A DNA stretch of 63,210 nt from the NCBI GenBank assembly GCA_017460395.1, contig JAFUBA010000106.1, positions 1-63,210 on the forward strand. Direction: 5' to 3'. Source of the DNA: Clostridia bacterium (GTDB taxonomy: Bacteria; Bacillota; Clostridia; Christensenellales; Aristaeellaceae). Position numbers and translations under genes: made by a program. A model generated the notes under the pieces. It was not told the origin of the DNA and made no database searches. It worked only from the letters and a program-made list of their open reading frames with translations. The stretch's first letter is position 1, and each line of letters starts with the position of its first letter. Positions 21,626 through 30,568 of this stretch are shown one piece after another.

Positions 21626-21679
21626 TCCTGCCGTCTCCCTCCATCACCCGATCCCCCCGCTTTCCATGGAGGTGTTATC

Positions 21680-23053
21680 ATGTCCCACGACCCTGTCCAT
21701 TCCATCGCCATCCCGCTGCCGGAGGATATCCGGCAGTGCGTGGATGCGGGATATCTGCAGGACGCATCTCTCGCCATCTCAGAGCGCCTGAAGCAGGATC
21801 TGCCGCAGGCGCTCCGGGACCGGCTGCTCTGCGAGAAGGAGCGGCTCCGCCGCATGACCCTGGACTATCCCTTTGACAGGGAAGGGGCCGTCAGGGAGCT
21901 GCAGAAATACTTTCCGACAGCCACCGCCGCAGACTTTGACCGCCTCGACCGGCAGGGGCGGGCGGCGTTTCTCTTTGTGGAGGGGCAGAAGCGGTGGTAC
22001 ATCCGCTTTGCAAAGACCCTGGCCCGCGACAGCTATGCAAGAAAAGAATTCGGCCTCCCCGTGCGCCCGGCCAACGACTTCCTGGACAGCTTCGTCGATG
22101 AAGTCGAGAAGACGGGAAAAGCAGCACGTGAAATCACCATGGAGGCAGAGATCTGTGTGCAGCCGGAGCACTTCACACCCGGGCGCTACCGCGTCTGGCT
22201 GCCCTTCCCCCTGGAGGAGGCACAGCAGTCGGATGTGCAGCTGCTCTCGGGGGCCCCGGATGCGCTGGATCCGCCCCACGCATGGAGCCGCTCCGCCTTC
22301 TGGGAGAAGGAGCTCACGGAGAATACACCATTCACTCTTCGCTACCGCCTGACCTCCACGATCCTCAGGGCCCATCCCCTGAAGGACGCACCGCCCGCAT
22401 CGCCCCTGTACCCAAACCAGGCACCTCCTACTGAGGAGGACCTTTCGGAGGACGGCGTGCACATTGTCTTCACGCCCTATATGCGCTCGCTTGCAGCGTC
22501 TCTCACTAAGGGGCTGACGGGCAGTGCCGAGAAGGCCTTTGCCATCTACCGCTTTGTCACCGAAAAGGTGCGCTATTCCTTTGTCCGGGACTATTTTCTC
22601 ATCGATCACATCGGCGAGTACTGCGCCATCAACCTCAAGGGCGACTGCGGTCTGCAGGCCATCTGCTTCATCATTCTCTGCCGCATCTGCGGGATCCCCG
22701 CCAGATGGCAGTCGGGGCTTTGCATCACGGGTGACGAGGTGGACTATCACGACTGGGCACAGTTCTATCTCGGCGGCTGGGGATGGCTCTTTGCAGACCT
22801 GTCCATGGGTGGCTCCGCCTTCCGCGCAGGGGCCATCGACCGGCAGCGGTTCTTCTTCGGGCACCTCGATCCCGCCCGCGTGGCAGCAAACAGTCTGTTT
22901 ATGGCGCCACTGCATCCCGAGTTCCAGCACTTCCGCCAGGATCCCTATGACCACCAGGGCGGGGAGATCGAACTCGTGGGAGCCGGGGAGAGCTTCACCA
23001 AGGGGCAGATTTACCATGATCAGCGCCTGATTTCACTCAACAAGATCTGCTGA
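21680..23053 (+). CDS. Transglutaminase-like (cysteine protease fold) protein
   Basis: A 457-residue soluble protein with a transglutaminase-core domain near residues 290-400. The apparent triad is Cys in LKGDCGLQAICFI, His in DYHDWAQFYLGG and Asp in WLFADLSMGG. The N-terminal half carries no recognised domain and no signal peptide. Bacterial members with this fold are mostly proteases or amidases; the substrate here is unknown. GGAGGTG precedes the ATG. It lies between recA and aroE, with 17 bases to aroE, so it may head an aroE-aroQ transcript. Confidence 0.8.
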   Translation: MSHDPVHSIAIPLPEDIRQCVDAGYLQDASLAISERLKQDLPQALRDRLLCEKERLRRMTLDYPFDREGAVRELQKYFPTATAADFDRLDRQGRAAFLFVEGQKRWYIRFAKTLARDSYARKEFGLPVRPANDFLDSFVDEVEKTGKAAREITMEAEICVQPEHFTPGRYRVWLPFPLEEAQQSDVQLLSGAPDALDPPHAWSRSAFWEKELTENTPFTLRYRLTSTILRAHPLKDAPPASPLYPNQAPPTEEDLSEDGVHIVFTPYMRSLAASLTKGLTGSAEKAFAIYRFVTEKVRYSFVRDYFLIDHIGEYCAINLKGDCGLQAICFIILCRICGIPARWQSGLCITGDEVDYHDWAQFYLGGWGWLFADLSMGGSAFRAGAIDRQRFFFGHLDPARVAANSLFMAPLHPEFQHFRQDPYDHQGGEIELVGAGESFTKGQIYHDQRLISLNKIC

Positions 23054-23070
23054 CAGGGGAGGACCTTCTC

Positions 23071-23874
23071 ATGAAGCACTACGGACTGATCGGTGAAAAG
23101 CTCGGTCACTCGCTCTCCGTCCCGATCCACGAGGAGATCTTCCGCCTGATGGGCATCGATGCGGACTATACCCTCATCGAAATTCCGCGGGACGAGCTGG
23201 ACCAGCGCCTGCCGGAACTGATTCAGAGCTATGACGGGCTGAATGTCACCATTCCCTACAAGACGGATGTATTCAGGCACGTCGATGTCCTTGATGCGAC
23301 GGCCACACAGGCTCAGTCTGCCAACACCATCTGCGCCAGGGCTGCCTACAATACCGACATGTACGGCTTTCAGGCCATGCTCTCCCTCCACCACATGCAG
23401 GTGAAGGGGCAAAAGTGCTACATTCTCGGCAGCGGAGGTGCCGCAAAGGGCGTGGCCGCAGCGCTCGGGAACCTTTCCTGTGCGGGTGTGACCATGGTGT
23501 CGAGAACCCCCGGCGACCGCCTGGGCCACCGGGTCATCTCCTATGAGGATCTCCCCGGCGAATTCGAGGGCCTGCTCGTGAACTGCACGCCGGTGGGCAT
23601 GTATCCGAAACCCGACGCCTGCCCGCTGTCAAAGGACGCGCTGGATGTCATCCTGAAGAAAGCCTATGGCGTTGCGGACCTCATCTACAATCCCTTAGAG
23701 ACACAGCTTCTTCGGGCCGCGAGAGACCACGGCGTGCCCGCCTGCAACGGTCTGACCATGCTGGTGGCCCAGGCCATGGAGGCCGAGCGCATCTGGCAAA
23801 ATCAGCAAATTCCGGAGGATGTCCTGAGGCCTGAATTCCTCGAGTCCCTGGAGCGCATGCTGCCATCCAGCTGA
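23071..23874 (+). CDS. aroE: Shikimate dehydrogenase
   Basis: NADP-dependent reduction of 3-dehydroshikimate to shikimate. The 267 residues contain substrate-site GEKLGHSLSVPIHEEIF, NVTIPYKTDVF with the catalytic Lys, the Rossmann loop LGSGGAAKGVAAAL, NCTPVGMYP and the C-terminal GLTMLVAQAMEAE. It is followed after 33 bases by aroQ, the enzyme for the preceding step, so the two form a small shikimate-pathway unit. Confidence 0.96.
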   Translation: MKHYGLIGEKLGHSLSVPIHEEIFRLMGIDADYTLIEIPRDELDQRLPELIQSYDGLNVTIPYKTDVFRHVDVLDATATQAQSANTICARAAYNTDMYGFQAMLSLHHMQVKGQKCYILGSGGAAKGVAAALGNLSCAGVTMVSRTPGDRLGHRVISYEDLPGEFEGLLVNCTPVGMYPKPDACPLSKDALDVILKKAYGVADLIYNPLETQLLRAARDHGVPACNGLTMLVAQAMEAERIWQNQQIPEDVLRPEFLESLERMLPSS

Positions 23875-23907
23875 TTCCCTCTACATTTTCCAAGGAGATA
23901 GAATGAT

Positions 23908-24363
23908 ATGCCCGAATTTCTGATTCTCAACGGACCCAATATCAACCTCACAGGGCTGAGGGAAAAGGGCGTCTATGGGGCAAAGACCTACGATGACCTC
24001 ACGCGGGAAATCCAGGAGGAGGCAGATACCCTTGGCTGCAGCGTCCGCTTTGTTCAGTCCAATTCCGAGGGCGCGCTCATCGATGCCATCCAGAAGGCAT
24101 ATTTTGACGGTCTTCAAGGGATCGTGTTCAATCCTGGCGGCTATACCCACACTTCCGTCGCCCTGCACGATGCCATCGCCTCGGTCCCCATCCCCACCGT
24201 GGAGGTCCACATGAGCAATGTCCATGCAAGGGAGTCCTTCCGGCATGTGTCCATGACCGCCTCCGCCTGCCGGGGACAGATCGTCGGCTTTGGCTTTATG
24301 GGGTACCGCATGGCACTTCGCGCCCTGGTGGAAGATCAAAAAAAGGAGAATGAGAGCGCATGA
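23908..24363 (+). CDS. aroQ: Type II 3-dehydroquinate dehydratase
   Basis: Converts 3-dehydroquinate to 3-dehydroshikimate. The 151-residue dodecameric-type enzyme shows LILNGPNINLTGLREKGVYG with the active-site Tyr, VFNPGGYTHTSVALHDA and VEVHMSNVHARESFRH with the catalytic His. It overlaps the next gene by ATGA, which couples the NodB-like protein to it. Confidence 0.97.
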   Translation: MPEFLILNGPNINLTGLREKGVYGAKTYDDLTREIQEEADTLGCSVRFVQSNSEGALIDAIQKAYFDGLQGIVFNPGGYTHTSVALHDAIASVPIPTVEVHMSNVHARESFRHVSMTASACRGQIVGFGFMGYRMALRALVEDQKKENESA

Positions 24364-25187
24364 TTCAGCTTCGCTTCCCGGGCGGATACAGAAAAGCCCT
24401 GACGCTCTCCTATGACGACGGCGTCGATCAGGACCGGAAACTGATTGAGCTCCTGGATGCCGCCGGCATCGCCTGCACCTTCAATCTCAACTCAGGCCTC
24501 TTTCCGCCGGAGGATATCACCTATCCCGCGGGACAGATCCACAGGCGGCTTCCCGAGAAAAAAGTCCGTGCCCTCTATGACACCTCCCGCCACGAGGTGG
24601 CCGTCCACTGCCTGACCCATGCGTCCCTTCCGGAGCTCCCAGTGGATCAGATGATCCATGAGATCCATCAGGACCGTCTGAACCTGGAGTCCCTCTTTGG
24701 CACCATGGTCCGCGGCGCCGCCTACCCCTACGGCACCTTTGACAGCAGGGCTGTGGAGGCGCTCTCACAGTGCGGCATCGAGTACTGCCGAACGGTCATC
24801 TCCTCGCATCGCTTTGATCTGCCAAGAGATTTTCTGCGGCTTGAGGCCACCTGCCACCACAACGATCCGGAGCTTTTCCGCCTGTGCGATGATTTCCGGC
24901 GCGATACGTCCGATCATCCGCTCCTTTTCTACCTGTGGGGGCACTCGTATGAGTTTGAGGCTCACAACAACTGGGAAAGGATCGAACAGTTCTGCCGCGA
25001 GATGGGCGGTCTTCCCGACGTCTGGTACGCCACCAACCTCCAGATCTGTCTGTATATCAAAGCCTTCCGCGCCCTCGTGTACAGCGCAGACGGAAAGCGC
25101 ATCCACAATCCCACCTGCATGAAACTCTGTTTCTCTGATGGACAGACCACGCGGGAGATCGCCCCTGGCGAGACGCTGATGATCTGA
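24360..25187 (+). CDS. NodB-type polysaccharide deacetylase-like protein
   Basis: The 275-residue product has the NodB motifs SYDDG (about residues 18-22; first Asp catalytic, second metal), the His pair in AVHCLTHASL and RGAAYPYGTFDS. No signal peptide is visible, so unlike cell-wall chitin/PG deacetylases it appears cytoplasmic, and the substrate is unclear. It overlaps aroQ by four bases and is closed by a terminator, so it is the last gene of the aroE-aroQ run. Confidence 0.85.
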   Translation: MIQLRFPGGYRKALTLSYDDGVDQDRKLIELLDAAGIACTFNLNSGLFPPEDITYPAGQIHRRLPEKKVRALYDTSRHEVAVHCLTHASLPELPVDQMIHEIHQDRLNLESLFGTMVRGAAYPYGTFDSRAVEALSQCGIEYCRTVISSHRFDLPRDFLRLEATCHHNDPELFRLCDDFRRDTSDHPLLFYLWGHSYEFEAHNNWERIEQFCREMGGLPDVWYATNLQICLYIKAFRALVYSADGKRIHNPTCMKLCFSDGQTTREIAPGETLMI

Positions 25188-25196
25188 AACATTTCC

Positions 25197-25224
25197 GGCT
25201 GCACCCATCCGGTGCGGCCTTTTT
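25197..25224 (+). terminator. Intrinsic terminator after the deacetylase gene
   Basis: A stem of nine pairs (GGCTGCACC / GGTGCGGCC, one G-T) with a 5-base loop and five T residues. It lies only 14 bases before the next start codon, so expression of the GH30 gene requires readthrough or an unseen promoter. Confidence 0.8.
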
Positions 25225-25237
25225 CGGGTGATGTATC

Positions 25238-26683
25238 ATGACACGTTTCTCTGCATGCATGCTTGTTCTCACACTCAGTCTTCTCGCTCTCACACCCGCC
25301 TCGGCCCTCGAGACCATCTCCCTGGATCCTGCCCGGCAGTTTCAGACCATCGAATCCTTTGGCACCAGCGGCTGCTGGTGGAGCCAGTACGCGGGGCTGT
25401 GGGACATGCCCTTTGAGGATTCCGGCATGAGCGTCCGGGATCAGATCGCCGTATGGCTCTTTGACAGGGAGCAGGGCATCGGTCTGACCGGGTACCGCTT
25501 CAATCTCGGTGCCGGGAGCGCGGACAGCCGGAAGGGCACCTACCAGGATGAATACAGGCGCACCCGAAATTTTGAGGTAGCACCCGGCGAATATGACTTT
25601 GGCCGCGATCCCGGCGCCACCTGGTTTCTTGAGAGGGCTGCAGAGCTTGGCGTCAGGGAAGTGGTGCTCTTCTGCAACAGTCCCCTGGAGCGGCTGACCA
25701 TCAGCGGGACGGCCCAGATGACAAAGGGCAGCAAAAAGACCAATATCCGCCCGGAAAACTACGGACCCTGGGCCCAATACTGCCTGGATGTAGCGGAGCA
25801 CTTCCTGTCCCTCGGCATTCCCGTCAGGTACCTTTCGCCCATCAACGAGCCCCAGTGGGACTGGCTGGAGGGCAACCAGGAGGGCTGTCACTTTGAGCCA
25901 AAGCAGGCAGCAGATGTCTACCTGGCCTTCCTGAACGAGCTGGAGCGTCGTCCCGCCCTTGCCTCCGTCGAGCTCTCCGGGCCCGAGGGCGGTGAGTGGG
26001 GCGGGAACACCGGAAAGTATGTGGATGCCCTCCTGAAAAATGCCCGCCTTTCCCGGCATATGTCCGCCATCGACTGCCATTCCTACTGGAGCAGCACGAA
26101 GGACAAGGAAAGCTTTGCCTCCTGGATGCAGCGCCGTTATCCAGGCAGGGCCCTTCGCATGAGCGAATGGTGCGAGATGGTAAACGGCCCCGATGTCGGG
26201 ATGAGCTCAGCCCTGGAGCTTGCAAGGACGCTGTCCGAGGATCTCAGCATCCTGAACGTGGTGTCCTGGAGCAGCTGGGTGGCCGTGGCACCGGGCGACT
26301 ACCACGACGGGCTCATGTACGCCTCCGAGGATGCGGACGGACAGGTCTCGCTCACAGCTCTCAAGCGACTGTGGGCCTTCGGGAACTATGCAAGGTACAT
26401 TCGCCCAGGGTATGTGAAAATCGACACCCAGGGCCCAAAGGACCTGTGCGCCGTGTCCTTTCTCGGGGAGGAGGATGGAAAACAGAAGCTCATCGTCGTG
26501 CTGGTCAACCAGAAGCTCTCCTCCCAGGATGTGACCCTGAGCGGGATTCCCGCGGCCATGCACGCAGACTTCCTGTCCGAGACGAGCGCTGATATGGATC
26601 TTCTGGAGACGCCTCTTTCAGGCGCGCAGCGCGACTTCACCCTGCCCCCGCGCTCTGTGATCACCCTCGTCTTTTCTGACTGA
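25238..26683 (+). CDS. Secreted GH30-family glycoside hydrolase
   Basis: The 481-residue product has a signal peptide (about 1-24, ending LTPASA) and a GH30 (beta/alpha)8 domain. Visible signatures are FGTSGCWWSQYAG, TGYRFNLGAGS, acid/base Glu in YLSPINEPQWDW and nucleophile Glu in RMSEWCEM. Members cleave beta-1,6-galactan, glucuronoxylan or beta-1,6-glucan depending on subfamily. The SPINEPQWDW form resembles the beta-1,6-galactanase group, but that is a guess. The C-terminal beta-sandwich is present. The ribosome binding site is weak and the start is close to a terminator. Confidence 0.88.
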   Translation: MTRFSACMLVLTLSLLALTPASALETISLDPARQFQTIESFGTSGCWWSQYAGLWDMPFEDSGMSVRDQIAVWLFDREQGIGLTGYRFNLGAGSADSRKGTYQDEYRRTRNFEVAPGEYDFGRDPGATWFLERAAELGVREVVLFCNSPLERLTISGTAQMTKGSKKTNIRPENYGPWAQYCLDVAEHFLSLGIPVRYLSPINEPQWDWLEGNQEGCHFEPKQAADVYLAFLNELERRPALASVELSGPEGGEWGGNTGKYVDALLKNARLSRHMSAIDCHSYWSSTKDKESFASWMQRRYPGRALRMSEWCEMVNGPDVGMSSALELARTLSEDLSILNVVSWSSWVAVAPGDYHDGLMYASEDADGQVSLTALKRLWAFGNYARYIRPGYVKIDTQGPKDLCAVSFLGEEDGKQKLIVVLVNQKLSSQDVTLSGIPAAMHADFLSETSADMDLLETPLSGAQRDFTLPPRSVITLVFSD

Positions 26684-26693
26684 CACATAAAGA

Positions 26694-26726
26694 CGCCCGC
26701 AGCCTGGTGTTCACAGGCTGCGGGCG
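26694..26726. terminator. GC-rich hairpin between convergent GH30 and acyltransferase genes
   Basis: A perfect 13-base stem (CGCCCGCAGCCTG and complement) with a 7-base loop. The T-tails are short on both sides, but position and stability suit a bidirectional terminator. Confidence 0.7.
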
Positions 26727-26730
26727 ATTC

Positions 26731-27960
26731 CTATTCGATTTTCTTCTGCTTTCTTGTCTCTTTTTTTCTGTCCAGTGCCTCAAAGAGCTTTTTCAGTCCC
26801 TTTGCACATGGCTTTTCCACCAGGAAGGTGGCCAGGGTGGCTGCGAGAAGAGACAGGACAAAACACAGGATGGTAAAGCGGTACTGCCACGGGCGGTCGC
26901 TCTCGTAGTTCGGGTTCTCGTAGGCGGAGTAGGGAACGCCGACGCGCCTGAGATATACCGCAAGGTTCTGATGGATCAGGTAATAGTTGAACGAGATCAC
27001 CGAGAGAAAATGCATCAGAGGATTCCCGAACAGCGCCCGGATGGGGAGGACACAGAAGGGGAGGGAGAGCAGCACCAGGGACAGGGTCAGTGAAAGGATC
27101 GGCCGCCGCACCATCTGGCCCGCCTGCAGTACCTCAAAGCCTGGGCTCTGCGCCTGCACCCGGAGGACCCGAAGAAATCCCCAGAAGCCGAGGAGGAAGG
27201 TCACAGTCGCCGCAAGCTGCATGAGCATCAGGCGCCTTTTTGCCTTTGTATCCTCAAGCTCTCCAGCAAATTCATCGTACTTTTTCCTGATAATCTCATA
27301 CAGAAACGCACAGCCCATGCCCATGGCATACACGTCCAGGAACGAAACCGGCTGATTGACCACCATGCTGAAATCCTTCAGGGTAAACAGGCAGTATACG
27401 CGGAAATACGCGGAGACAGCCATCATGGAGGCCATCACGGCCAGGGGCTTTTTTCTTGCCAGGCGGCTGAGGAGGGGGACCAACACATACAGCTGCATCT
27501 CCACCGCCGCCGTCCAGCTGGATCCGCCCAGCTGCGTCCCAAGATAGGTTCTCCTGTCCCAGTTGAGGATCAGGAGAAGGTGCATGGCGACATCGTACGC
27601 AAGGCTTTTTCTGTCCGTATACAGGTGATAGGGCAGCACCACCACAAAGAGCATGAGAAGGGTGATCAGCCAGAAGCTTGGCACGATGCGCATGATCCGC
27701 TTTCTGAAAAAGGATCTGGGGGACGGCAGCTCCTCCCCCCGAAGGTACGCCCTGGCACATGGCAGAAAGAGGAGGAAGCCGCTGAGCAGAATCGTCCCGT
27801 CCACCGGCATGTAGCCGGCGCGGATCAGATAGTCCAGGGAGTAAGACCCGATGTAGGGTGTCAGCCAGCTCTGCTGCCAGAAGTGGTACCAGCTGACCAG
27901 AAAGACCATCAGGACCCGAAAGCCGTCCAGCTCCGGGATTCGACCGTCCTCCCGTTTCAT
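26731..27960 (-). CDS. Membrane acyltransferase (acyltransferase 3 / OafA family)
   Basis: The 409-residue protein has about ten hydrophobic segments. The family N-terminus has RIPELDGFRVLMVFLVSWYHF, with the catalytic His in the last segment, and FRKRIMRIVPSFW follows. These enzymes O-acylate cell-surface polysaccharides or peptidoglycan. The final residues are a basic cytoplasmic tail. The start overlaps the C-S lyase gene by four bases. Confidence 0.9.
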   Translation of the reverse strand: MKREDGRIPELDGFRVLMVFLVSWYHFWQQSWLTPYIGSYSLDYLIRAGYMPVDGTILLSGFLLFLPCARAYLRGEELPSPRSFFRKRIMRIVPSFWLITLLMLFVVVLPYHLYTDRKSLAYDVAMHLLLILNWDRRTYLGTQLGGSSWTAAVEMQLYVLVPLLSRLARKKPLAVMASMMAVSAYFRVYCLFTLKDFSMVVNQPVSFLDVYAMGMGCAFLYEIIRKKYDEFAGELEDTKAKRRLMLMQLAATVTFLLGFWGFLRVLRVQAQSPGFEVLQAGQMVRRPILSLTLSLVLLSLPFCVLPIRALFGNPLMHFLSVISFNYYLIHQNLAVYLRRVGVPYSAYENPNYESDRPWQYRFTILCFVLSLLAATLATFLVEKPCAKGLKKLFEALDRKKETRKQKKIE

Positions 27961-29132
27961 CTGTCCGCCTCAAGGGCTTTTTTCAGCCGTCTTACGGACT
28001 CGCGGATGTTTTTCCTCGGGCACCCGATGTTGATCCGCTCAAACCCTTCGCCCACATCCTCCCCAAAGAAGGTGCCGTCTGTCAGCATGAGGCCTGATTT
28101 CTCAGTGCGCGCCTTGAGCTCATCGCATGTATAGTTCCATGCGCGAAGGTCCAGCCAGCCAAGGTAGGTCGCCTCCATGGGCGAGAGGATGGCTTCCGGC
28201 AGGTGCTCCCGAAGCTGCTCCTTCAGTTCCCTCCGGTTGCCCTCCAGATATGCGATCAGCCCGTCCAGCCATGCATCCCCATACAGGTAGGCCGCACACG
28301 ATGCCTCGAGTCCAAAGATGTTCCCGCTCACGACGCCGCAGCTCTCGATGGTCCTCTCGATCTTCTCCCGCATCTCCCTGTCCGGGCACAGGCAGGATGC
28401 ATGCTGAAGGCCTGCCAGATTGAAGGTCTTGCTGGCAGCGCACAGGGACACCACGCGCTCTTTCTGCAGGGACAGCAGCGGGACCATGTGGAAGGGTGCA
28501 TACACAAAGTCTGCATGGATCTCGTCGCTGACCAGGATCACCCCGTAGCGGTTCAGGATATTCAGCAGTGCCCTGAGCTCCTCCTCCGTCCAGCAGCGGG
28601 AGACGGGATTGTGGGGATTGCAGAGCATGAAGAGCTTCGCGCCATGTCTGCAGTGCTCCTCCACCTTTTCAAGGTTCATCCGATAATGGCCCTTCTCATC
28701 CGGGAGAAGCTGAGCATCCATGATCGTTCTTCCCGTGACGCGCACCGACTGGGCAAACGGACCATACACGGGACTCTGGATGATGACCCCATCCCCCTTC
28801 TCCGTGAAGGCCTGAATGGCGATCTTGAGTCCTGTCACGACACAGGGAAGGGAGAGCACGGCCTCCTCCTCCACCTGCAGCTGATGCCTTCGCATCCAGA
28901 AATCGCACAGCGCCTTTTTGTCCTTCGTGCCGTAGTCTGTATATCCATAGGTTGGGTGCGATGCACGCCTCTGAAGGGCTTCCACGCACTCATCCGGCGA
29001 TGCAAAGTCCATGTCGGCCACCCACATGGGCAGCATGTCACGATCCTTGCATGCCTCCCACTTGATGGCCCCCGTCCCAGTCCGGTCAAGGCCCCGGTCA
29101 AAAAACGCTTCATCGTACAGTGTTTTGCTCAT
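27957..29132 (-). CDS. patB: PLP-dependent C-S lyase, MalY/PatB family
   Basis: A 391-residue fold-type I aminotransferase-like enzyme. The PLP lysine is in CAASKTFNLAGLQ, the Asn/Pro motif is CNPHNPVSRCW, and the start FDRGLDRTGTGAIKWE fits PatB cystathionine beta-lyases. These cleave cystathionine or cysteine-S-conjugates, releasing homocysteine or thiol, pyruvate and ammonia. PatB is a probable rather than certain symbol. It is coupled by ATGA to the acyltransferase. Confidence 0.88.
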   Translation of the reverse strand: MSKTLYDEAFFDRGLDRTGTGAIKWEACKDRDMLPMWVADMDFASPDECVEALQRRASHPTYGYTDYGTKDKKALCDFWMRRHQLQVEEEAVLSLPCVVTGLKIAIQAFTEKGDGVIIQSPVYGPFAQSVRVTGRTIMDAQLLPDEKGHYRMNLEKVEEHCRHGAKLFMLCNPHNPVSRCWTEEELRALLNILNRYGVILVSDEIHADFVYAPFHMVPLLSLQKERVVSLCAASKTFNLAGLQHASCLCPDREMREKIERTIESCGVVSGNIFGLEASCAAYLYGDAWLDGLIAYLEGNRRELKEQLREHLPEAILSPMEATYLGWLDLRAWNYTCDELKARTEKSGLMLTDGTFFGEDVGEGFERINIGCPRKNIRESVRRLKKALEADR

Positions 29133-29192
29133 GATCCTTTTGCCTCTGTCTGCTTTCTATTGTTTTGTACTATTTACCATTGATTGCGTGTC

Positions 29193-29837
29193 TCACGCAT
29201 CTCTGACTGCCCGGATCACCCAGTAGCCGCCGCTGCGCTCGATCTTTTCCACGTCCGAAAACTTCTCCTTCAGGTGCCGGATGCAGCTGTCACCGCCCTG
29301 CTGTTTCCGGATGACCACGTAGAGACGGCCCCCTACGCGCAGATGCTCAAAGGATGCATCCAGGAGCTCATACACCTTCTCCTTGCCGGTCCTGATCGGC
29401 GGGTTTGTGATGACCGCATCGAACAGTCGCTCCTGCATCCCACTGAAGCCATCGCTTTCCAGGATCTCCGCCTGGATTCCGTTGGCAATTGCGTTTTCTT
29501 TTGCAAGCTCCAGCGCCCTCAGGTTCACATCCACCATCGTGATGCGGCAGTCCTTCCTGCATTTCCCAAGCGAGATCCCGACGGCGCCCCAGCCGCAGCC
29601 AAGGTCCAGGACATCGCCCCGAAGTTCACCCTGATCCTCCAGGACCGCCCTGATCAGCAGGTCCGACCCCGCATCCACCTCGCCCACGGAGAAGACGCCC
29701 GCATCCGTCTGAAACCGGATGCGCTGGCCCTCCGCCTGGTACTCACATGCAACCCGTTTCGACGCGCTGAGAGGTTCCCGCGCAAAATACATCTGTCCTG
29801 CGGATGATTCTTTTGTCTGATTCATGTGTTCCTTCAT
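29193..29837 (-). CDS. Class I SAM methyltransferase, RsmC/MTS-like
   Basis: The 214 residues carry the SAM motif VLDLGCGWGAVGI and the amino-methyltransferase motif VITNPPIRTG, typical of small-subunit rRNA guanine-N2 methyltransferases such as RsmC. Only the C-terminal catalytic half of RsmC is present, as in the Gram-positive YbxB-like proteins. It overlaps rsuA by four bases, which supports a role in rRNA modification. Confidence 0.87.
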   Translation of the reverse strand: MKEHMNQTKESSAGQMYFAREPLSASKRVACEYQAEGQRIRFQTDAGVFSVGEVDAGSDLLIRAVLEDQGELRGDVLDLGCGWGAVGISLGKCRKDCRITMVDVNLRALELAKENAIANGIQAEILESDGFSGMQERLFDAVITNPPIRTGKEKVYELLDASFEHLRVGGRLYVVIRKQQGGDSCIRHLKEKFSDVEKIERSGGYWVIRAVRDA

Positions 29838-30568
29838 GCCAAATCCACCGCCTCATAAAGAGCCCTGATTTCATCGTCCGTGAGCTCTCGGTATTCCCCC
29901 GCCTGAAGGACACGCCCGCAGGGCGCACCGGAAAGCCTGAGCGGCCCAAAGGTCATGCGGTGCAGTTCCGTCACGGTCCTTCCGACCTTTTCAAACATCC
30001 GCTTCACCTGGTGGAACTTGCCCTCGTGGATGGTGAGAAGACAGCTGGCGGCATGCTCTTCAGACCACTCGATCTCAAGCTCCGAGGGCTGTGTCACAAA
30101 GTCCCCAAGATCCAGGCCCTCCCGGAACATGGCCACCTCCCTTTCCCCCACGGGCCCGTCCACAAGTGCCCTGTAGCACTTGTCCACGTGTCTTGCGGGG
30201 GAGAGCAGCCGGTGGCTCAGCTCCCCGTCGGTGGTCAGAAACAACAGCCCCGTGGTGTCCCGGTCCAGCCTGCCCACGGGCATACAGGCAAGGGAAGCAT
30301 AGACCGGCGGCAGAAGGTCCATGACCGTCTTCTGCTTCCTGTCCCTTGCGGCCGTCAGGATGCCTGCGGGCTTATAGAGCATGACATGGCGCGTCAGGCG
30401 CGTGTCCAGGATCCGTCCCATAATGGAAATCTGGTCCGTCTCCTTCACCTCAGCCCCCGGATCCTTCACCACCACGCCCCCGACGCCCACCTGGCCCTTT
30501 CGGATCTTCTCCTGTACCTGCCTCCGGCTCTCCCCGGTCACATGTCCGATCATCCTGTCAAGGCGCAT
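29834..30568 (-). CDS. rsuA: 16S rRNA pseudouridine synthase (RsuA family)
   Basis: A 244-residue S4-linked pseudouridine synthase. An N-terminal S4 domain (about 1-60) is followed by the catalytic motif GRLDRDTTGLLFLTTDG with its Asp. RsuA itself makes pseudouridine 516, but paralogues such as RluB and RluE share these motifs, so the site is inferred. It is neatly embedded: its start touches the upstream gene's stop, and its stop overlaps the methyltransferase start. Confidence 0.9.
   Translation of the reverse strand: MRLDRMIGHVTGESRRQVQEKIRKGQVGVGGVVVKDPGAEVKETDQISIMGRILDTRLTRHVMLYKPAGILTAARDRKQKTVMDLLPPVYASLACMPVGRLDRDTTGLLFLTTDGELSHRLLSPARHVDKCYRALVDGPVGEREVAMFREGLDLGDFVTQPSELEIEWSEEHAASCLLTIHEGKFHQVKRMFEKVGRTVTELHRMTFGPLRLSGAPCGRVLQAGEYRELTDDEIRALYEAVDLA

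Noticed and set aside
22125-22140. CACGTGAAATC-type match as a fourth parS
   Set aside because: Only half of the palindrome matches, and it lies inside the transglutaminase-like gene.
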